Assembly (NCBI GenBank): GCA_016789725.1
Contig: JAEUQN010000068.1
Coordinates: 1 to 33,588 of the forward strand
Length of the DNA: 33,588 nucleotides
From: Blastocatellia bacterium
GTDB lineage: Bacteria > Acidobacteriota > Blastocatellia > RBC074
Direction of reading: 5' to 3'
Under the pieces are notes generated by a model. That model saw only the letters and a program-made list of their open reading frames with translations. It was not told where the DNA came from and made no database searches. Made by a program: the position numbers and the translations under genes. Below, piece by piece: positions 24,634 through 32,859 of the stretch; positions within the stretch are counted from its first letter, which is position 1, and each line of letters starts with the position of its first letter.

Positions 24634-25593
24634 ATGCTGATTAAAAAAACAAGCGACATCAAATCATCTGAAATTACTGACGAAAAGCTGTATCACAAAC
24701 GCCGCCAGTTTATGGTTGGTGCGGCGACAGCGGCGACGGGCGCGCTTCTGGCCGCCTGCAAAAAATCCGCGCCGCCGAATGTTGCCACTGCGCCACCGCC
24801 GAAACTCGAAGGCATTGTCAAAAGCTCGTTCACAGTAGATGAACCCCAGACCTCGCTGAAAGATATTACGAGCTACAACAACTTCTACGAATTTGGCACA
24901 GACAAAAGCGACCCTGCGGCGAATGCGCATACGCTCATCACTCGCCCTTGGACGGTTGCCGTCGAGGGCGAAGTAATGAAGCCGAAAACCTTCGACATTG
25001 ACGAATTGCTGAGGCTCGCGCCGCTCGAAGAACGCGTCTACCGTTTCCGTTGTGTCGAGGCGTGGTCAATGGTGATCCCGTGGATTGGCTTTCCGTTGAA
25101 CGAAATCATCAAACGTGTCGAACCGACATCCAAAGCGAAATTCGTCCAATTCACGACGTTGCTTGATCCCAGGCAAATGCCCGAACAACGCTATGGTACG
25201 CTGGAATGGCCGTATGTTGAGGGGTTGCGGATGGACGAAGCGATGCACCCGCTGGCGATTTTAGCAGTCGGGTTGTACGGGCAAGTTCTGCCGAATCAAA
25301 ATGGAGCGCCAATTCGGTTGGTTGTGCCGTGGAAATACGGCTTCAAGAGCATCAAGTCAGTCGTCAAAATTCAGTTTGTCGAAACCCAGCCGCGCACGAC
25401 CTGGAACTTGATGGGGCCAGATGAATACGGCTTTTACTCGAACGTCAACCCCGAAGTGAATCATCCACGATGGTCGCAAGGCTCTGAGCGCCGCATCGGC
25501 GAATTCAAACGCCGCACGACCTTGCCCTTCAATGGCTACGCGGATCAGGTCGCCAGTTTGTACAGCGGCATGGATTTGCGGAAGGAATATTGA
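24634..25593 (+). CDS. msrP: MsrP, protein-methionine-sulfoxide reductase catalytic subunit
   Basis: This 319-aa molybdopterin enzyme repairs oxidised methionines of envelope proteins. Tat motif KRRQFMV (R23-R24) and a hydrophobic stretch give export of the folded protein. The Mo ligand Cys is C140 in YRFRCVEAWSMVIPW. The C-terminus is of the usual YedY type. The ATG at 24634 (preceded by GAGG with 6-base spacing) matches the MLIKK-type N-terminus common in the family; an in-frame ATG at 24616 is the alternative. LLAAC at 38-42 resembles a lipobox, so the protein may be a Tat lipoprotein. msrQ follows after 49 bases. Confidence 0.95.
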   Translation: MLIKKTSDIKSSEITDEKLYHKRRQFMVGAATAATGALLAACKKSAPPNVATAPPPKLEGIVKSSFTVDEPQTSLKDITSYNNFYEFGTDKSDPAANAHTLITRPWTVAVEGEVMKPKTFDIDELLRLAPLEERVYRFRCVEAWSMVIPWIGFPLNEIIKRVEPTSKAKFVQFTTLLDPRQMPEQRYGTLEWPYVEGLRMDEAMHPLAILAVGLYGQVLPNQNGAPIRLVVPWKYGFKSIKSVVKIQFVETQPRTTWNLMGPDEYGFYSNVNPEVNHPRWSQGSERRIGEFKRRTTLPFNGYADQVASLYSGMDLRKEY

Positions 25594-25642
25594 TTTAGGA
25601 AAAGTACCGCGAGCAATACTCTTCCGGCGTTAGGCAATCCGC

Positions 25643-26272
25643 ATGAAATACCAAAACATCATCAGGCTTATTCTTCACCTTCTATGCTGGTTGCCATTAG
25701 TTAGATTGATTATTGATTGGCAGCGTGACGACCTCACCGCCAATCCGATTGAATTCCTCACGCATTCAACAGGCACGTGGGCGCTGGTGATTTTGCTGGC
25801 GTCCCTCACGATTACGCCGCTTCGCAAAATCAGAGCTTTCAATTGGACAATCAAGCTGCGCAAGATGTTAGGGCTGTATGCGTATTTCTATGTGTGCCTG
25901 CATTTTGCCATCTACATTTGGCTCGATCATTTTTTCGATTGGGCGCGCATTGGCGAAGACATTGCCAAACGTCCTTACATTACCGTTGGCTTTGCGGCGT
26001 TCTTGATGCTCGTGCCATTGGCGTTGACGTCGAACAAGTTTTCGATTCGTAAGCTGACAGGCAAGCGGTGGCAACAGTTGCATTGGCTGGTCTATCCGGC
26101 TGCAATTTGCGGCGTCGTGCATTATTATTGGCTGGTCAAAGCTGATATAACCGAGCCAATGATTTATGCCGTCGCGTTGGCGGTGTTATTGGGCATCCGA
26201 ATTTTCTACAAGCTAAAGCCGCAACAAAGGAGTCCGCGTGAGTACAAACCTGACCTACAACCTTCCGACTGA
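25643..26272 (+). CDS. msrQ: MsrQ, heme-binding membrane subunit of the MsrPQ system
   Basis: This 209-aa protein is a ferric-reductase-like cytochrome b with about six membrane helices. It passes electrons from the quinone pool or a flavin reductase to MsrP. Likely heme ligands H87 (YVCLHFAIYIWLD), H147 (LHWLVYP) and H160 (GVVHYYW) are in place. Its 3' end overlaps the start of pgi by 35 bases, so it is translated with both neighbours. No strong ribosome site precedes the ATG, and coupling to msrP is plausible. Confidence 0.93.
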   Translation: MKYQNIIRLILHLLCWLPLVRLIIDWQRDDLTANPIEFLTHSTGTWALVILLASLTITPLRKIRAFNWTIKLRKMLGLYAYFYVCLHFAIYIWLDHFFDWARIGEDIAKRPYITVGFAAFLMLVPLALTSNKFSIRKLTGKRWQQLHWLVYPAAICGVVHYYWLVKADITEPMIYAVALAVLLGIRIFYKLKPQQRSPREYKPDLQPSD

Positions 26273-27935
26273 ATTAGCCGAAGCTGTGCAGGCTTCCGTC
26301 AACGACTGGCAGAACAATCAAAAGATCAAACAACTCTGGGCCAAAGACGCTACGCTCTGGACGAATGCAGATGAGGCGAAATGGCTTGGCTGGCTCGATA
26401 TTGTGGATGCACAGTTGAATGATTTGGCTGCGTTGCAAGCATTCGCCGCCGAAGTCAAAGAAGCAGGCTTCACACAGATTTTATTGCTCGGCATGGGCGG
26501 CTCCAGCTTGTGTCCTGAGGTTTTGAAAATGACCTTCGGCAACATCGAAGGCTTCCCCGAATTGCACGTACTTGATTCGACCGATCCCGCGCAGGTCAAA
26601 ACATTCGAGCAAAAAGTTGATCTCGCCCAAACGCTGTTCATCGTTGCCAGCAAATCCGGCAGCACGCTCGAACCCAATATTTTCAATCAGTATTTTTATC
26701 AGCGCGTCGTCGAAACCGTTGGTGCAGACGAAGCGGGGAATCATTTCGTCGCGATCACCGACCCCGGTTCCAAAATGCAACAGGTTGCCGAACGCGATCA
26801 TTTTCGCCGCATCTTTTTCGGCTGGGCGAACATCGGTGGACGTTATTCCGCGCTCTCGAATTTCGGCCTGATTCCGGCGACAGCAATGGGCGTGGACACC
26901 GCGCTGTTGTTGGCTTCTGCCAAAGAAATGGTCGAAGCGTGCAAGGGGGATGAAGAGAATCCCGGCCTGACGCTTGGCGCAATTTTAGGCACGGCGGCAA
27001 ATCATGGACGCGACAAACTGACGATCATCGCTTCACCCGGCATTCACGATTTGGGTGCGTGGATGGAACAACTTGTAGCAGAATCCACGGGCAAAGAAGG
27101 CAAAGCGATTATTCCCGTGGATCGTGAGGCGATTGATAACGTCAATGTTTATGGGGCTGATCGCATCTTCGCGTATGTTCGCTTAGCTTCCGCGCCTGAC
27201 GCCGAACAAGACGCGCAAGTCGCCGCGCTCGAAGCCGCAGGCCAACCCGTCATTCACATCGAAGTCAAAGACATTTCCGATTTGGGCCAGCAATTCTTCT
27301 GCTGGGAAATTGCCACAGCCGTGGCAGGCGCAATCATCGGCATCAATCCGTTCAATCAGCCCGATGTCGAAGCGAGCAAAATCGAAACCAAAAAACTGAC
27401 CAGCGAATACGAAGAAAAGGGAAGTCTGCCCGCCGAAACGCCTATTTTTACAGGCGATGGCGTGCAGTTATTCACCGATGAAGCCAACGCGGCAAAACTT
27501 TCGGGCGCGACGCTTGCTGAATATTTGCGGTCGTTCGTGAATCAAATCGGCGCGGGCGATTATTTCGCCGTGCTGGGCTACATCGAAATGAACGAAGCGC
27601 ACGAAGCCGCTTTGCAAACGGTTCGTCACGCAGTTCGGGACAGCAAGAAAGTCGCTACGTGTTTGGGCTTTGGCCCGCGCTTCCTGCATTCGACCGGACA
27701 GGCGTACAAAGGCGGCCCGGACAGCGGCGTGTTTCTGCAAATCACCTGCGACGACGCAAACGATTTGCCTGTGCCTGGGCAAACCTTCACGTTTGGGATC
27801 GTCAAAGCCGCACAGGCGCGCGGCGATTTTCAAGTCTTGTCAGATCGCGGTCGCCGTGCCTTGCGCGTACATCTCGGCGCAGATGTCGCAGCAGGATTGC
27901 AAACTCTGCAGGCAGCGCTGAACGCAATAATTTGA
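26238..27935 (+). CDS. pgi: Glucose-6-phosphate isomerase, transaldolase-fusion type
   Basis: This 565-aa cytosolic enzyme interconverts glucose-6-phosphate and fructose-6-phosphate. The sugar-isomerase motifs GMGGSS (85-90) and SKSGST (138-143) are clear, as is RFLHSTGQAYKGGP near residue 480. This version resembles the isomerase half of the transaldolase-Pgi fusion proteins rather than the stand-alone E. coli type, but no transaldolase domain is attached. The GTG start at 26238 is supported by AAAGGAG at 26226-26232 and lies inside the msrQ gene (35-base overlap). It is followed by an inverted-repeat gap and then gnd. Confidence 0.94.
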   Translation: MSTNLTYNLPTELAEAVQASVNDWQNNQKIKQLWAKDATLWTNADEAKWLGWLDIVDAQLNDLAALQAFAAEVKEAGFTQILLLGMGGSSLCPEVLKMTFGNIEGFPELHVLDSTDPAQVKTFEQKVDLAQTLFIVASKSGSTLEPNIFNQYFYQRVVETVGADEAGNHFVAITDPGSKMQQVAERDHFRRIFFGWANIGGRYSALSNFGLIPATAMGVDTALLLASAKEMVEACKGDEENPGLTLGAILGTAANHGRDKLTIIASPGIHDLGAWMEQLVAESTGKEGKAIIPVDREAIDNVNVYGADRIFAYVRLASAPDAEQDAQVAALEAAGQPVIHIEVKDISDLGQQFFCWEIATAVAGAIIGINPFNQPDVEASKIETKKLTSEYEEKGSLPAETPIFTGDGVQLFTDEANAAKLSGATLAEYLRSFVNQIGAGDYFAVLGYIEMNEAHEAALQTVRHAVRDSKKVATCLGFGPRFLHSTGQAYKGGPDSGVFLQITCDDANDLPVPGQTFTFGIVKAAQARGDFQVLSDRGRRALRVHLGADVAAGLQTLQAALNAII

Positions 27936-28051
27936 ACCACGGGGAGACGGGGGACACGGGAAATAAATAGGGAACAGTGAATCGGCAGCTTCGCTCAGAT
28001 TTTGATCTCAAGACTTATTAAGATTGTTATTTCCCCGTGTGCCCCGTGGTT
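27935..28051. repeat. Two-block inverted repeat between pgi and gnd
   Basis: AACCACGGGG at 27935-27944 pairs perfectly with 28042-28051, and 27953-27965 pairs with 28027-28040 with one base difference. The left arm has 8 extra bases (AGACGGGG) that look like a duplicated unit. The left arm begins at the last base of the pgi stop codon, and the right arm ends 8 bases before the gnd ribosome site AGGAGA (28060-28065). It may partly attenuate or process the transcript; function unknown. Confidence 0.65.
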
Positions 28052-28071
28052 AATTCATCAGGAGAAATTTA

Positions 28072-29055
28072 ATGCAATTGGGAATGATTGGACTGGGACG
28101 AATGGGCGCGAATATGGTGCGCCGTTTGATGCGTGGCGGCCACGATTGCGTCGTCTTTGATTTGAATGCCGATAGCGTAAAGGCTCTCGCCGGTGAAGGC
28201 GCAACGGGCGCGGAATCGCTCGACGATTTCGTTGCCAAACTCAATGCGCCGCGCGCTGTGTGGATTATGGTTCCGGCTGGCAATCCGACGGAACAAACGG
28301 TGCTGACCTTGTCGCAAAAACTTGCTGCCGGAGACATCATCATTGACGGCGGCAATTCGTTTTTCAAAGACGATGTGCGTCGCAGCAAGATGCTGGCAGA
28401 ACGCGGGATCAATTATGTGGACGTCGGCACAAGCGGCGGCATCTGGGGCCTGGAGCGCGGCTATTGCATGATGATTGGCGGGCCGCAATCCGTAGCACAA
28501 CATCTTGATCCGATCTTCAAAACGCTCGCGCCGGGCGTTGGCACGATTGAAAAAACACCGGGGCGCGAAAATCTGCAGAGCACCGCCGAGCAGGGCTATT
28601 TATATTGTGGGCCATCTGGCGCAGGCCACTTCGTCAAGATGGTTCACAACGGCATCGAATATGGTTTGATGCAGGCCTATGCCGAAGGCCTGGACATCTT
28701 CCGCAACGCGAATTCCGAAAGCTTGCCGGAAGACATTCGTTATGATCTGAACATCGCGGACATTGCCGAACTTTGGCGGCGCGGCAGTGTCGTCGGTTCG
28801 TGGTTGCTGGATTTGACGGCGATGGCGCTCGCGGAAAACCCGTCGCTCTCGAATTACAGCGGCTTCGTGCAGGATTCCGGCGAAGGGCGTTGGACGATTC
28901 AAACCGCGATTGAAGAGGCTGTTCCTGTAGATGTGCTGGCGACATCTCTGTTCGCTCGCTTCCGTTCGCGACAGGATCAAACGTTTGCCGACAAAGTGCT
29001 GTCCGCAATGCGCAACAAATTCGGCGGCCACATCGAACGCCCGACGGGTGGATGA
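28072..29055 (+). CDS. gnd: 6-phosphogluconate dehydrogenase, decarboxylating (short YqeC type)
   Basis: This 327-aa enzyme of the short 6PGDH class oxidises 6-phosphogluconate to ribulose-5-phosphate and CO2, forming NAD(P)H. The Rossmann motif GLGRMG is at 7-12, substrate motif DGGNS at 92-96, GTSGG at 119-123, and catalytic K189 with H192-N193 (HFVKMVHNGIEYG). AGGAGA at 28060-28065 supports the ATG at 28072. The cofactor choice cannot be read with confidence. It lies between pgi and zwf with a two-gene insertion of unrelated type before zwf. Confidence 0.95.
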   Translation: MQLGMIGLGRMGANMVRRLMRGGHDCVVFDLNADSVKALAGEGATGAESLDDFVAKLNAPRAVWIMVPAGNPTEQTVLTLSQKLAAGDIIIDGGNSFFKDDVRRSKMLAERGINYVDVGTSGGIWGLERGYCMMIGGPQSVAQHLDPIFKTLAPGVGTIEKTPGRENLQSTAEQGYLYCGPSGAGHFVKMVHNGIEYGLMQAYAEGLDIFRNANSESLPEDIRYDLNIADIAELWRRGSVVGSWLLDLTAMALAENPSLSNYSGFVQDSGEGRWTIQTAIEEAVPVDVLATSLFARFRSRQDQTFADKVLSAMRNKFGGHIERPTGG

Positions 29056-29084
29056 TAAGATTCTACCCGCCCTGAGGAGGTTCT

Positions 29085-29429
29085 ATGTCAGATGTCACGC
29101 TCGAAAACATTTATCGCCAAGCAACTCAACTGCCGCCTGAAGATCAGCAGAAGTTGATTGATGCCATCAGCGCACGGCTGAAGAAAAAGACGTTGGGCAA
29201 ACGCGTTCAGCCCAGCGTGCCATACAAAGATCGTTCGCGCGAGCATCAGTGGTTACGCGAGAATAGTCGGAAATATATTGGGCAATGGGTAGTGCTGGAA
29301 GGCGATCAGTTGCTCGCACACGGGACCAACGCCAAAGAAGTTTTCGCGGCTGCTGATTCTACAGGCATTGATCGTCCACTTCACTTCTTTGTGGAAGACC
29401 CTGACCTTCCAACCTTTTCTGGTTTTTAG
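29085..29429 (+). CDS. DUF5678-like small protein
   Basis: This 114-aa protein has no signal or membrane segment. The N-terminal half is a charged helical segment (LENIYRQATQLPPEDQQKLI) resembling short helical regions found in antitoxin-like or DNA-associated proteins. The C-terminal half (about 55-110) resembles DUF5678: conserved YIGQWVVLEGDQLLAHG, then a helix and a strand ending HFFVEDPD. GAGGAGG at 29074-29080 gives a strong start at ATG 29085. The stop is two bases before the next gene, the retropepsin-like protein, which implies translational coupling. Function is unknown. Confidence 0.8.
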   Translation: MSDVTLENIYRQATQLPPEDQQKLIDAISARLKKKTLGKRVQPSVPYKDRSREHQWLRENSRKYIGQWVVLEGDQLLAHGTNAKEVFAAADSTGIDRPLHFFVEDPDLPTFSGF

Positions 29430-29431
29430 CC

Positions 29432-29848
29432 ATGTCCCATAACCTAACCTTTGAGATCGTTCACGAATATGACTCGTCTAAAGGTGGCATTTGGCTTCCC
29501 GCTTTTCTGACTGTTGGCGGGGCAACTATAGATTGTCAGGTCAAAGTTGACACGGGGGCGGAGTACTGTTTATTTCAACGAGAACTGGGCGAAGATTTGG
29601 GACTTGAAATTGAGCGCGGGCAATTGATTACTCTCAAATCACTAAATGGAATTACTCGTGCTTATGGTCACGAAGTTGAACTCAGCACGCTTGGACTGGC
29701 GTTTTTCGTGACCGTTTATTTTGCCGAAGATTATGGCCTGACTCGCAATTTGTTGGGCAGAAATGGCTGGCTGCAACAAGTCAAGATAGCGGTGGTTGAT
29801 TACGAAGAAACACTTTACCTGAGCGCATATGAGCCACTTATCAATTGA
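29432..29848 (+). CDS. Retropepsin-like aspartic protease-fold protein
   Basis: This 138-aa protein is similar in size to one retropepsin monomer. The aspartic protease active-site triplet appears as VDTGAEYCLF (DTGA), followed by a flap-like region and the C-terminal family pattern NLLGRNGWLQQVKIAVVDY (hydrophobic-hydrophobic-Gly). Retropepsins work as homodimers with one Asp from each subunit. No signal peptide is visible. The gene has no ribosome site and is two bases after the DUF5678-like gene, so the pair is probably made together. The DUF5678 partner may be a regulator or substrate. The assignment as a protease is by motif only. Confidence 0.82.
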   Translation: MSHNLTFEIVHEYDSSKGGIWLPAFLTVGGATIDCQVKVDTGAEYCLFQRELGEDLGLEIERGQLITLKSLNGITRAYGHEVELSTLGLAFFVTVYFAEDYGLTRNLLGRNGWLQQVKIAVVDYEETLYLSAYEPLIN

Positions 29849-29856
29849 GAACTCAA

Positions 29857-31386
29857 ATGACTGACATAACTGAACAAAAGCAACTTCTCGGTGAAATCGC
29901 TGATCCGTGCGTGATGGTGATTTTTGGTGCCGCAGGCGATTTGACGAAACGGAAATTGATTCCAGCGCTTTATAACTTGGCCAAAGGGAATTTGCTGTCG
30001 CGGGAATTTGCGGTGATCGGCGTGGCGCGCGATGCGTTTACGACCGAAAGCTGGCGGGCAGAAATCAGCGCACATGCAAAAGACTATGCGACAGATGTGC
30101 TTGATCCAGATTTATGGGATTGGTTTCAGCACCGTCTTTATTATGTGCAGGGCGAATTCGGCGATGCGGTGACGTTCCAAAAACTGCGCGAACAACTTGA
30201 GGCTGCAAATCAAAGCCACAATACACACAGCAATTATTTGTATTACCTCGCCACGCCACCCATGTTTTTCTCGACCATCGTGAAACAGCTTGGCGATGCG
30301 GGGCTAGTCAAAGAAGAGGAACATCACTGGCGGCGCGTGATTATCGAAAAGCCGTTTGGTCGTGATCTCGAATCCGCGCAGGCGTTGAATGCTGACATTT
30401 GCACGACGCTGACTGAGCCGCAGATTTATCGCATAGATCATTACCTCGGCAAAGAAACCGTCCAGAACATTTTGGCCTTTCGTTTCAGCAACGGCATTTT
30501 CGAACCAATTTGGAATCGCAACTACATTGACCACGTGCAGATTACGGTGGCGGAGAGTTTGGGGGTCGAGCAACGCGGCGGCTATTACGAGACGGCAGGC
30601 GCGATGCGCGATATGATTCCGAATCACACGATGCAGTTGATTGCGCTGACGTGCATGGAGCCGCCGATTTCGTTCGATGCCGACGACGTGCGCGACGAAA
30701 TGGCGAAGGTCATTCACGCGATCAATCCGTTCGATCCTGAAGAGGTACTGACGCATGCGGTGCGTGGGCAATACGATGCGGGACAGCTTGGCGAGCAAAA
30801 AGCCATTGCGTATCGCAGCGAAGAAAAAGTTTCACCCAATTCGGCCACAGAAACTTTCGTGGCGTTAAAGCTGGAACTTGACAACTGGCGGTGGGCCGAC
30901 GTCCCGATTTATGTTCGAACCGGCAAACGCTTGCCAAGACGCCTGACCGAGATTGCGATTCAATTCAAACACGCACCGTATCAACTCTTCCGTAAAACCA
31001 ATGTCGAAAAGCTGCGCACGAATCGCCTCGTAATTCACATTCAACCGGACGAAGGGATTTCGCTGCGCTTTGGCGCAAAGATTCCCGGCCCGATTGTGAA
31101 CCTCGGCGCGGTCAAGATGAGCTTCAATTACAAAGATTATTTTGGCAGCACGCCGAGCACGGGCTACGAACGTCTGATCTACGACTGCATGAACGGCGAT
31201 CAGACATTGTTTCAGCGCGCCGACATGGTCGAAGCGGGCTGGGCGGTCGTTGATCCGATCCTTGATGTGTGGCAAGCCCTACCACCGCGCACGTTCCCGA
31301 ATTACGCCAGCGGAACCTGGGGACCGAAAGAAGCGGCAGAGTTGCTGGCGCGCGATGGACGACAATGGCGCGAGATTCATGAGTGA
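29857..31386 (+). CDS. zwf: Glucose-6-phosphate 1-dehydrogenase
   Basis: This 509-aa enzyme makes 6-phosphogluconolactone and NADPH, the entry to the oxidative pentose-phosphate pathway. The nucleotide-binding motif GAAGDLTKRKL is at 24-34 and the active-site motif RIDHYLGKETVQN lies near residue 200. Length is normal. The ATG at 29857 is preferred over a TTG at 29845 that overlaps the stop of the retropepsin-like gene; the codons between add only four residues. It is close behind the DUF5678/retropepsin pair, so all are probably in one transcript. No lactonase (pgl) gene is visible. Confidence 0.97.
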   Translation: MTDITEQKQLLGEIADPCVMVIFGAAGDLTKRKLIPALYNLAKGNLLSREFAVIGVARDAFTTESWRAEISAHAKDYATDVLDPDLWDWFQHRLYYVQGEFGDAVTFQKLREQLEAANQSHNTHSNYLYYLATPPMFFSTIVKQLGDAGLVKEEEHHWRRVIIEKPFGRDLESAQALNADICTTLTEPQIYRIDHYLGKETVQNILAFRFSNGIFEPIWNRNYIDHVQITVAESLGVEQRGGYYETAGAMRDMIPNHTMQLIALTCMEPPISFDADDVRDEMAKVIHAINPFDPEEVLTHAVRGQYDAGQLGEQKAIAYRSEEKVSPNSATETFVALKLELDNWRWADVPIYVRTGKRLPRRLTEIAIQFKHAPYQLFRKTNVEKLRTNRLVIHIQPDEGISLRFGAKIPGPIVNLGAVKMSFNYKDYFGSTPSTGYERLIYDCMNGDQTLFQRADMVEAGWAVVDPILDVWQALPPRTFPNYASGTWGPKEAAELLARDGRQWREIHE

Positions 31387-31506
31387 CACGAGGCTTGGCG
31401 ATGGTTGCGCGCCCTTCTTTCCTATGACATCATCTGGCACCGAGCGGCATCAATTTTCCTGATAGACAAACCTGTGGTTGATTCCACCCTTTTCAAGGAG
31501 TTCCCA

Positions 31507-32103
31507 ATGAAACATCGAATCCAGGCGCTACGCTATTTGGTCAGCGCATTTGCGCTCGGTTGTGCTTTCTCGCTGGTTGGCTTCGCGCAAGCTGCGTCCG
31601 GCAACCAAACGAAGCCCGCGACACCGCCGAAAGAATGGCCGACAGATCGCGTGGGCGGCATTATTGCCGAATGGACGCGCGCCAAAAATTGGACGAAGGA
31701 ATACATTGACAAAATGCCGGAAGACGCGATGAGCTTTAAGCCGATTCCTGAAGTGCGCAGCTTTGCAGAACAGATGATTCACCTTGCCAGCGCCAATTTC
31801 TTTTATGGAGTGCGCGGTACTGGCGCGACCAATCCGTATCAGGGCAAAGACCTGACCAAAGTGGACGAATATAAAACCAAAGCAGGATTAACCAAGATCG
31901 TGATGGAAAGCTATGACTTCGTCATCAACTCCGTCAAAGTGATGGACGCCGCGAAATTGGAAGAACGAAGCGTCGCGCGCGGTACGAATACGCCCCGCGC
32001 CGAATTTTTGGTGATGGGCTTTGAGCATCAAACGCATCACCGCGGGCAAACCACGATTTACCTGCGGATGAAAGGCGTGACGCCACCACCGGAACCATTT
32101 TAA
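31507..32103 (+). CDS. Exported DinB-fold protein (copy 1)
   Basis: This 198-aa protein has a signal peptide (residues 1-28, ending GFAQA). A four-helix DinB-like domain follows with the family metal-ligand pattern H92 (AEQMIHLASAN) and H174/H178 (FEHQTHHRGQTTIYLRMKG). DinB/YfiT relatives are usually cytosolic metal-dependent thiol transferases or hydrolases; export suggests another substrate. AAGGAG at 31495-31500 with 6-base spacing fixes the ATG at 31507. It is adjacent to a second, clearly homologous gene 14 bases downstream. Confidence 0.87.
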   Translation: MKHRIQALRYLVSAFALGCAFSLVGFAQAASGNQTKPATPPKEWPTDRVGGIIAEWTRAKNWTKEYIDKMPEDAMSFKPIPEVRSFAEQMIHLASANFFYGVRGTGATNPYQGKDLTKVDEYKTKAGLTKIVMESYDFVINSVKVMDAAKLEERSVARGTNTPRAEFLVMGFEHQTHHRGQTTIYLRMKGVTPPPEPF

Positions 32104-32117
32104 GAAGGAGCGAGACT

Positions 32118-32741
32118 GTGAAAGAAAGAATTGAATTATTACGCTATTTTATTAGCACTCTGGCCGTGAGCATTGCTTGTTCGATGGTGGGCTTGGCGCA
32201 AGTGTCAGCGCCTGCGGCCAATAAAGCGATCGCTGCGCAGGCGACCGCGAATAAAGCGATGGAGGACGGGCGAACCAAAATGATTGCCGATTGGACACGC
32301 GCCAAGGAATATACAAAAGAATACCTCGACGCGATGCCGGAAGATGGCACGAACTTCAAGCCGAATGCACAGGACAAAGATATGCGAACATTTGCTGAGC
32401 AAATGCTTCATCTGTCCGCCAATCTATTTATGTTGGGTTCAACTGCAACAGGCGGAGCAAATCCATATCAAGGCAAGAACCTGGAAAAACTGGATGAATA
32501 TAAGGCGAGTAAAGCGGCGCTCAGTAAAATTGTGTTGGAAAGCTACGACTTTATGATTGCCGCTGTGAAAAACATGGATTTAGCTAAAGCGGGTGAGCCG
32601 CTCAAGCTGTTCAATCGCTTCGACACGACACGCAGCGGTGCGATTGCCGCCGCCTTCGAGCATCAAACGCATCATCGCGGTCAGACGACGGTTTACATTC
32701 GGATGAAAGGTGTTAAGCCACCGCAAGAGAAGCTCTTCTGA
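32118..32741 (+). CDS. Exported DinB-fold protein (copy 2)
   Basis: This 207-aa protein is a paralogue of the preceding gene, with the same layout: signal peptide (about 1-27, ending GLAQ), short Ala-rich linker with a repeated NKA unit (35-48), and a DinB-like domain with H98 and H182/H186 (FEHQTHHRGQTTVYIRMKG). The GTG start at 32118 is supported by GAAGGAG at 32104-32110 with 7-base spacing, which lies just past the stop of copy 1. Tandem duplication is the simplest origin. Function is unknown. Confidence 0.87.
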   Translation: MKERIELLRYFISTLAVSIACSMVGLAQVSAPAANKAIAAQATANKAMEDGRTKMIADWTRAKEYTKEYLDAMPEDGTNFKPNAQDKDMRTFAEQMLHLSANLFMLGSTATGGANPYQGKNLEKLDEYKASKAALSKIVLESYDFMIAAVKNMDLAKAGEPLKLFNRFDTTRSGAIAAAFEHQTHHRGQTTVYIRMKGVKPPQEKLF

Positions 32742-32742
32742 G

Positions 32743-32856
32743 AAATCAAAAGGCAAATATCAAAAGGCAAAAGTGAAATTTGGAAGAAGGCTTTCAAATC
32801 AGAAAAAATAAAGTGCGGCCCTTTTAACTTTTGATATCGCCTTTCACTTTTGATTT
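32743..32856. repeat. Two-block inverted repeat before queE
   Basis: AAATCAAAAG (32743-32752) pairs with 32847-32856, and ATATCAAAAG (32757-32766) pairs with 32828-32837. The arms are AT-rich and separated by about 60 bases. The right arm ends four bases before the queE start, leaving no room for a normal ribosome site. It may separate the DinB transcript from the queuosine genes. Confidence 0.6.
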
Positions 32857-32859
32857 GTT

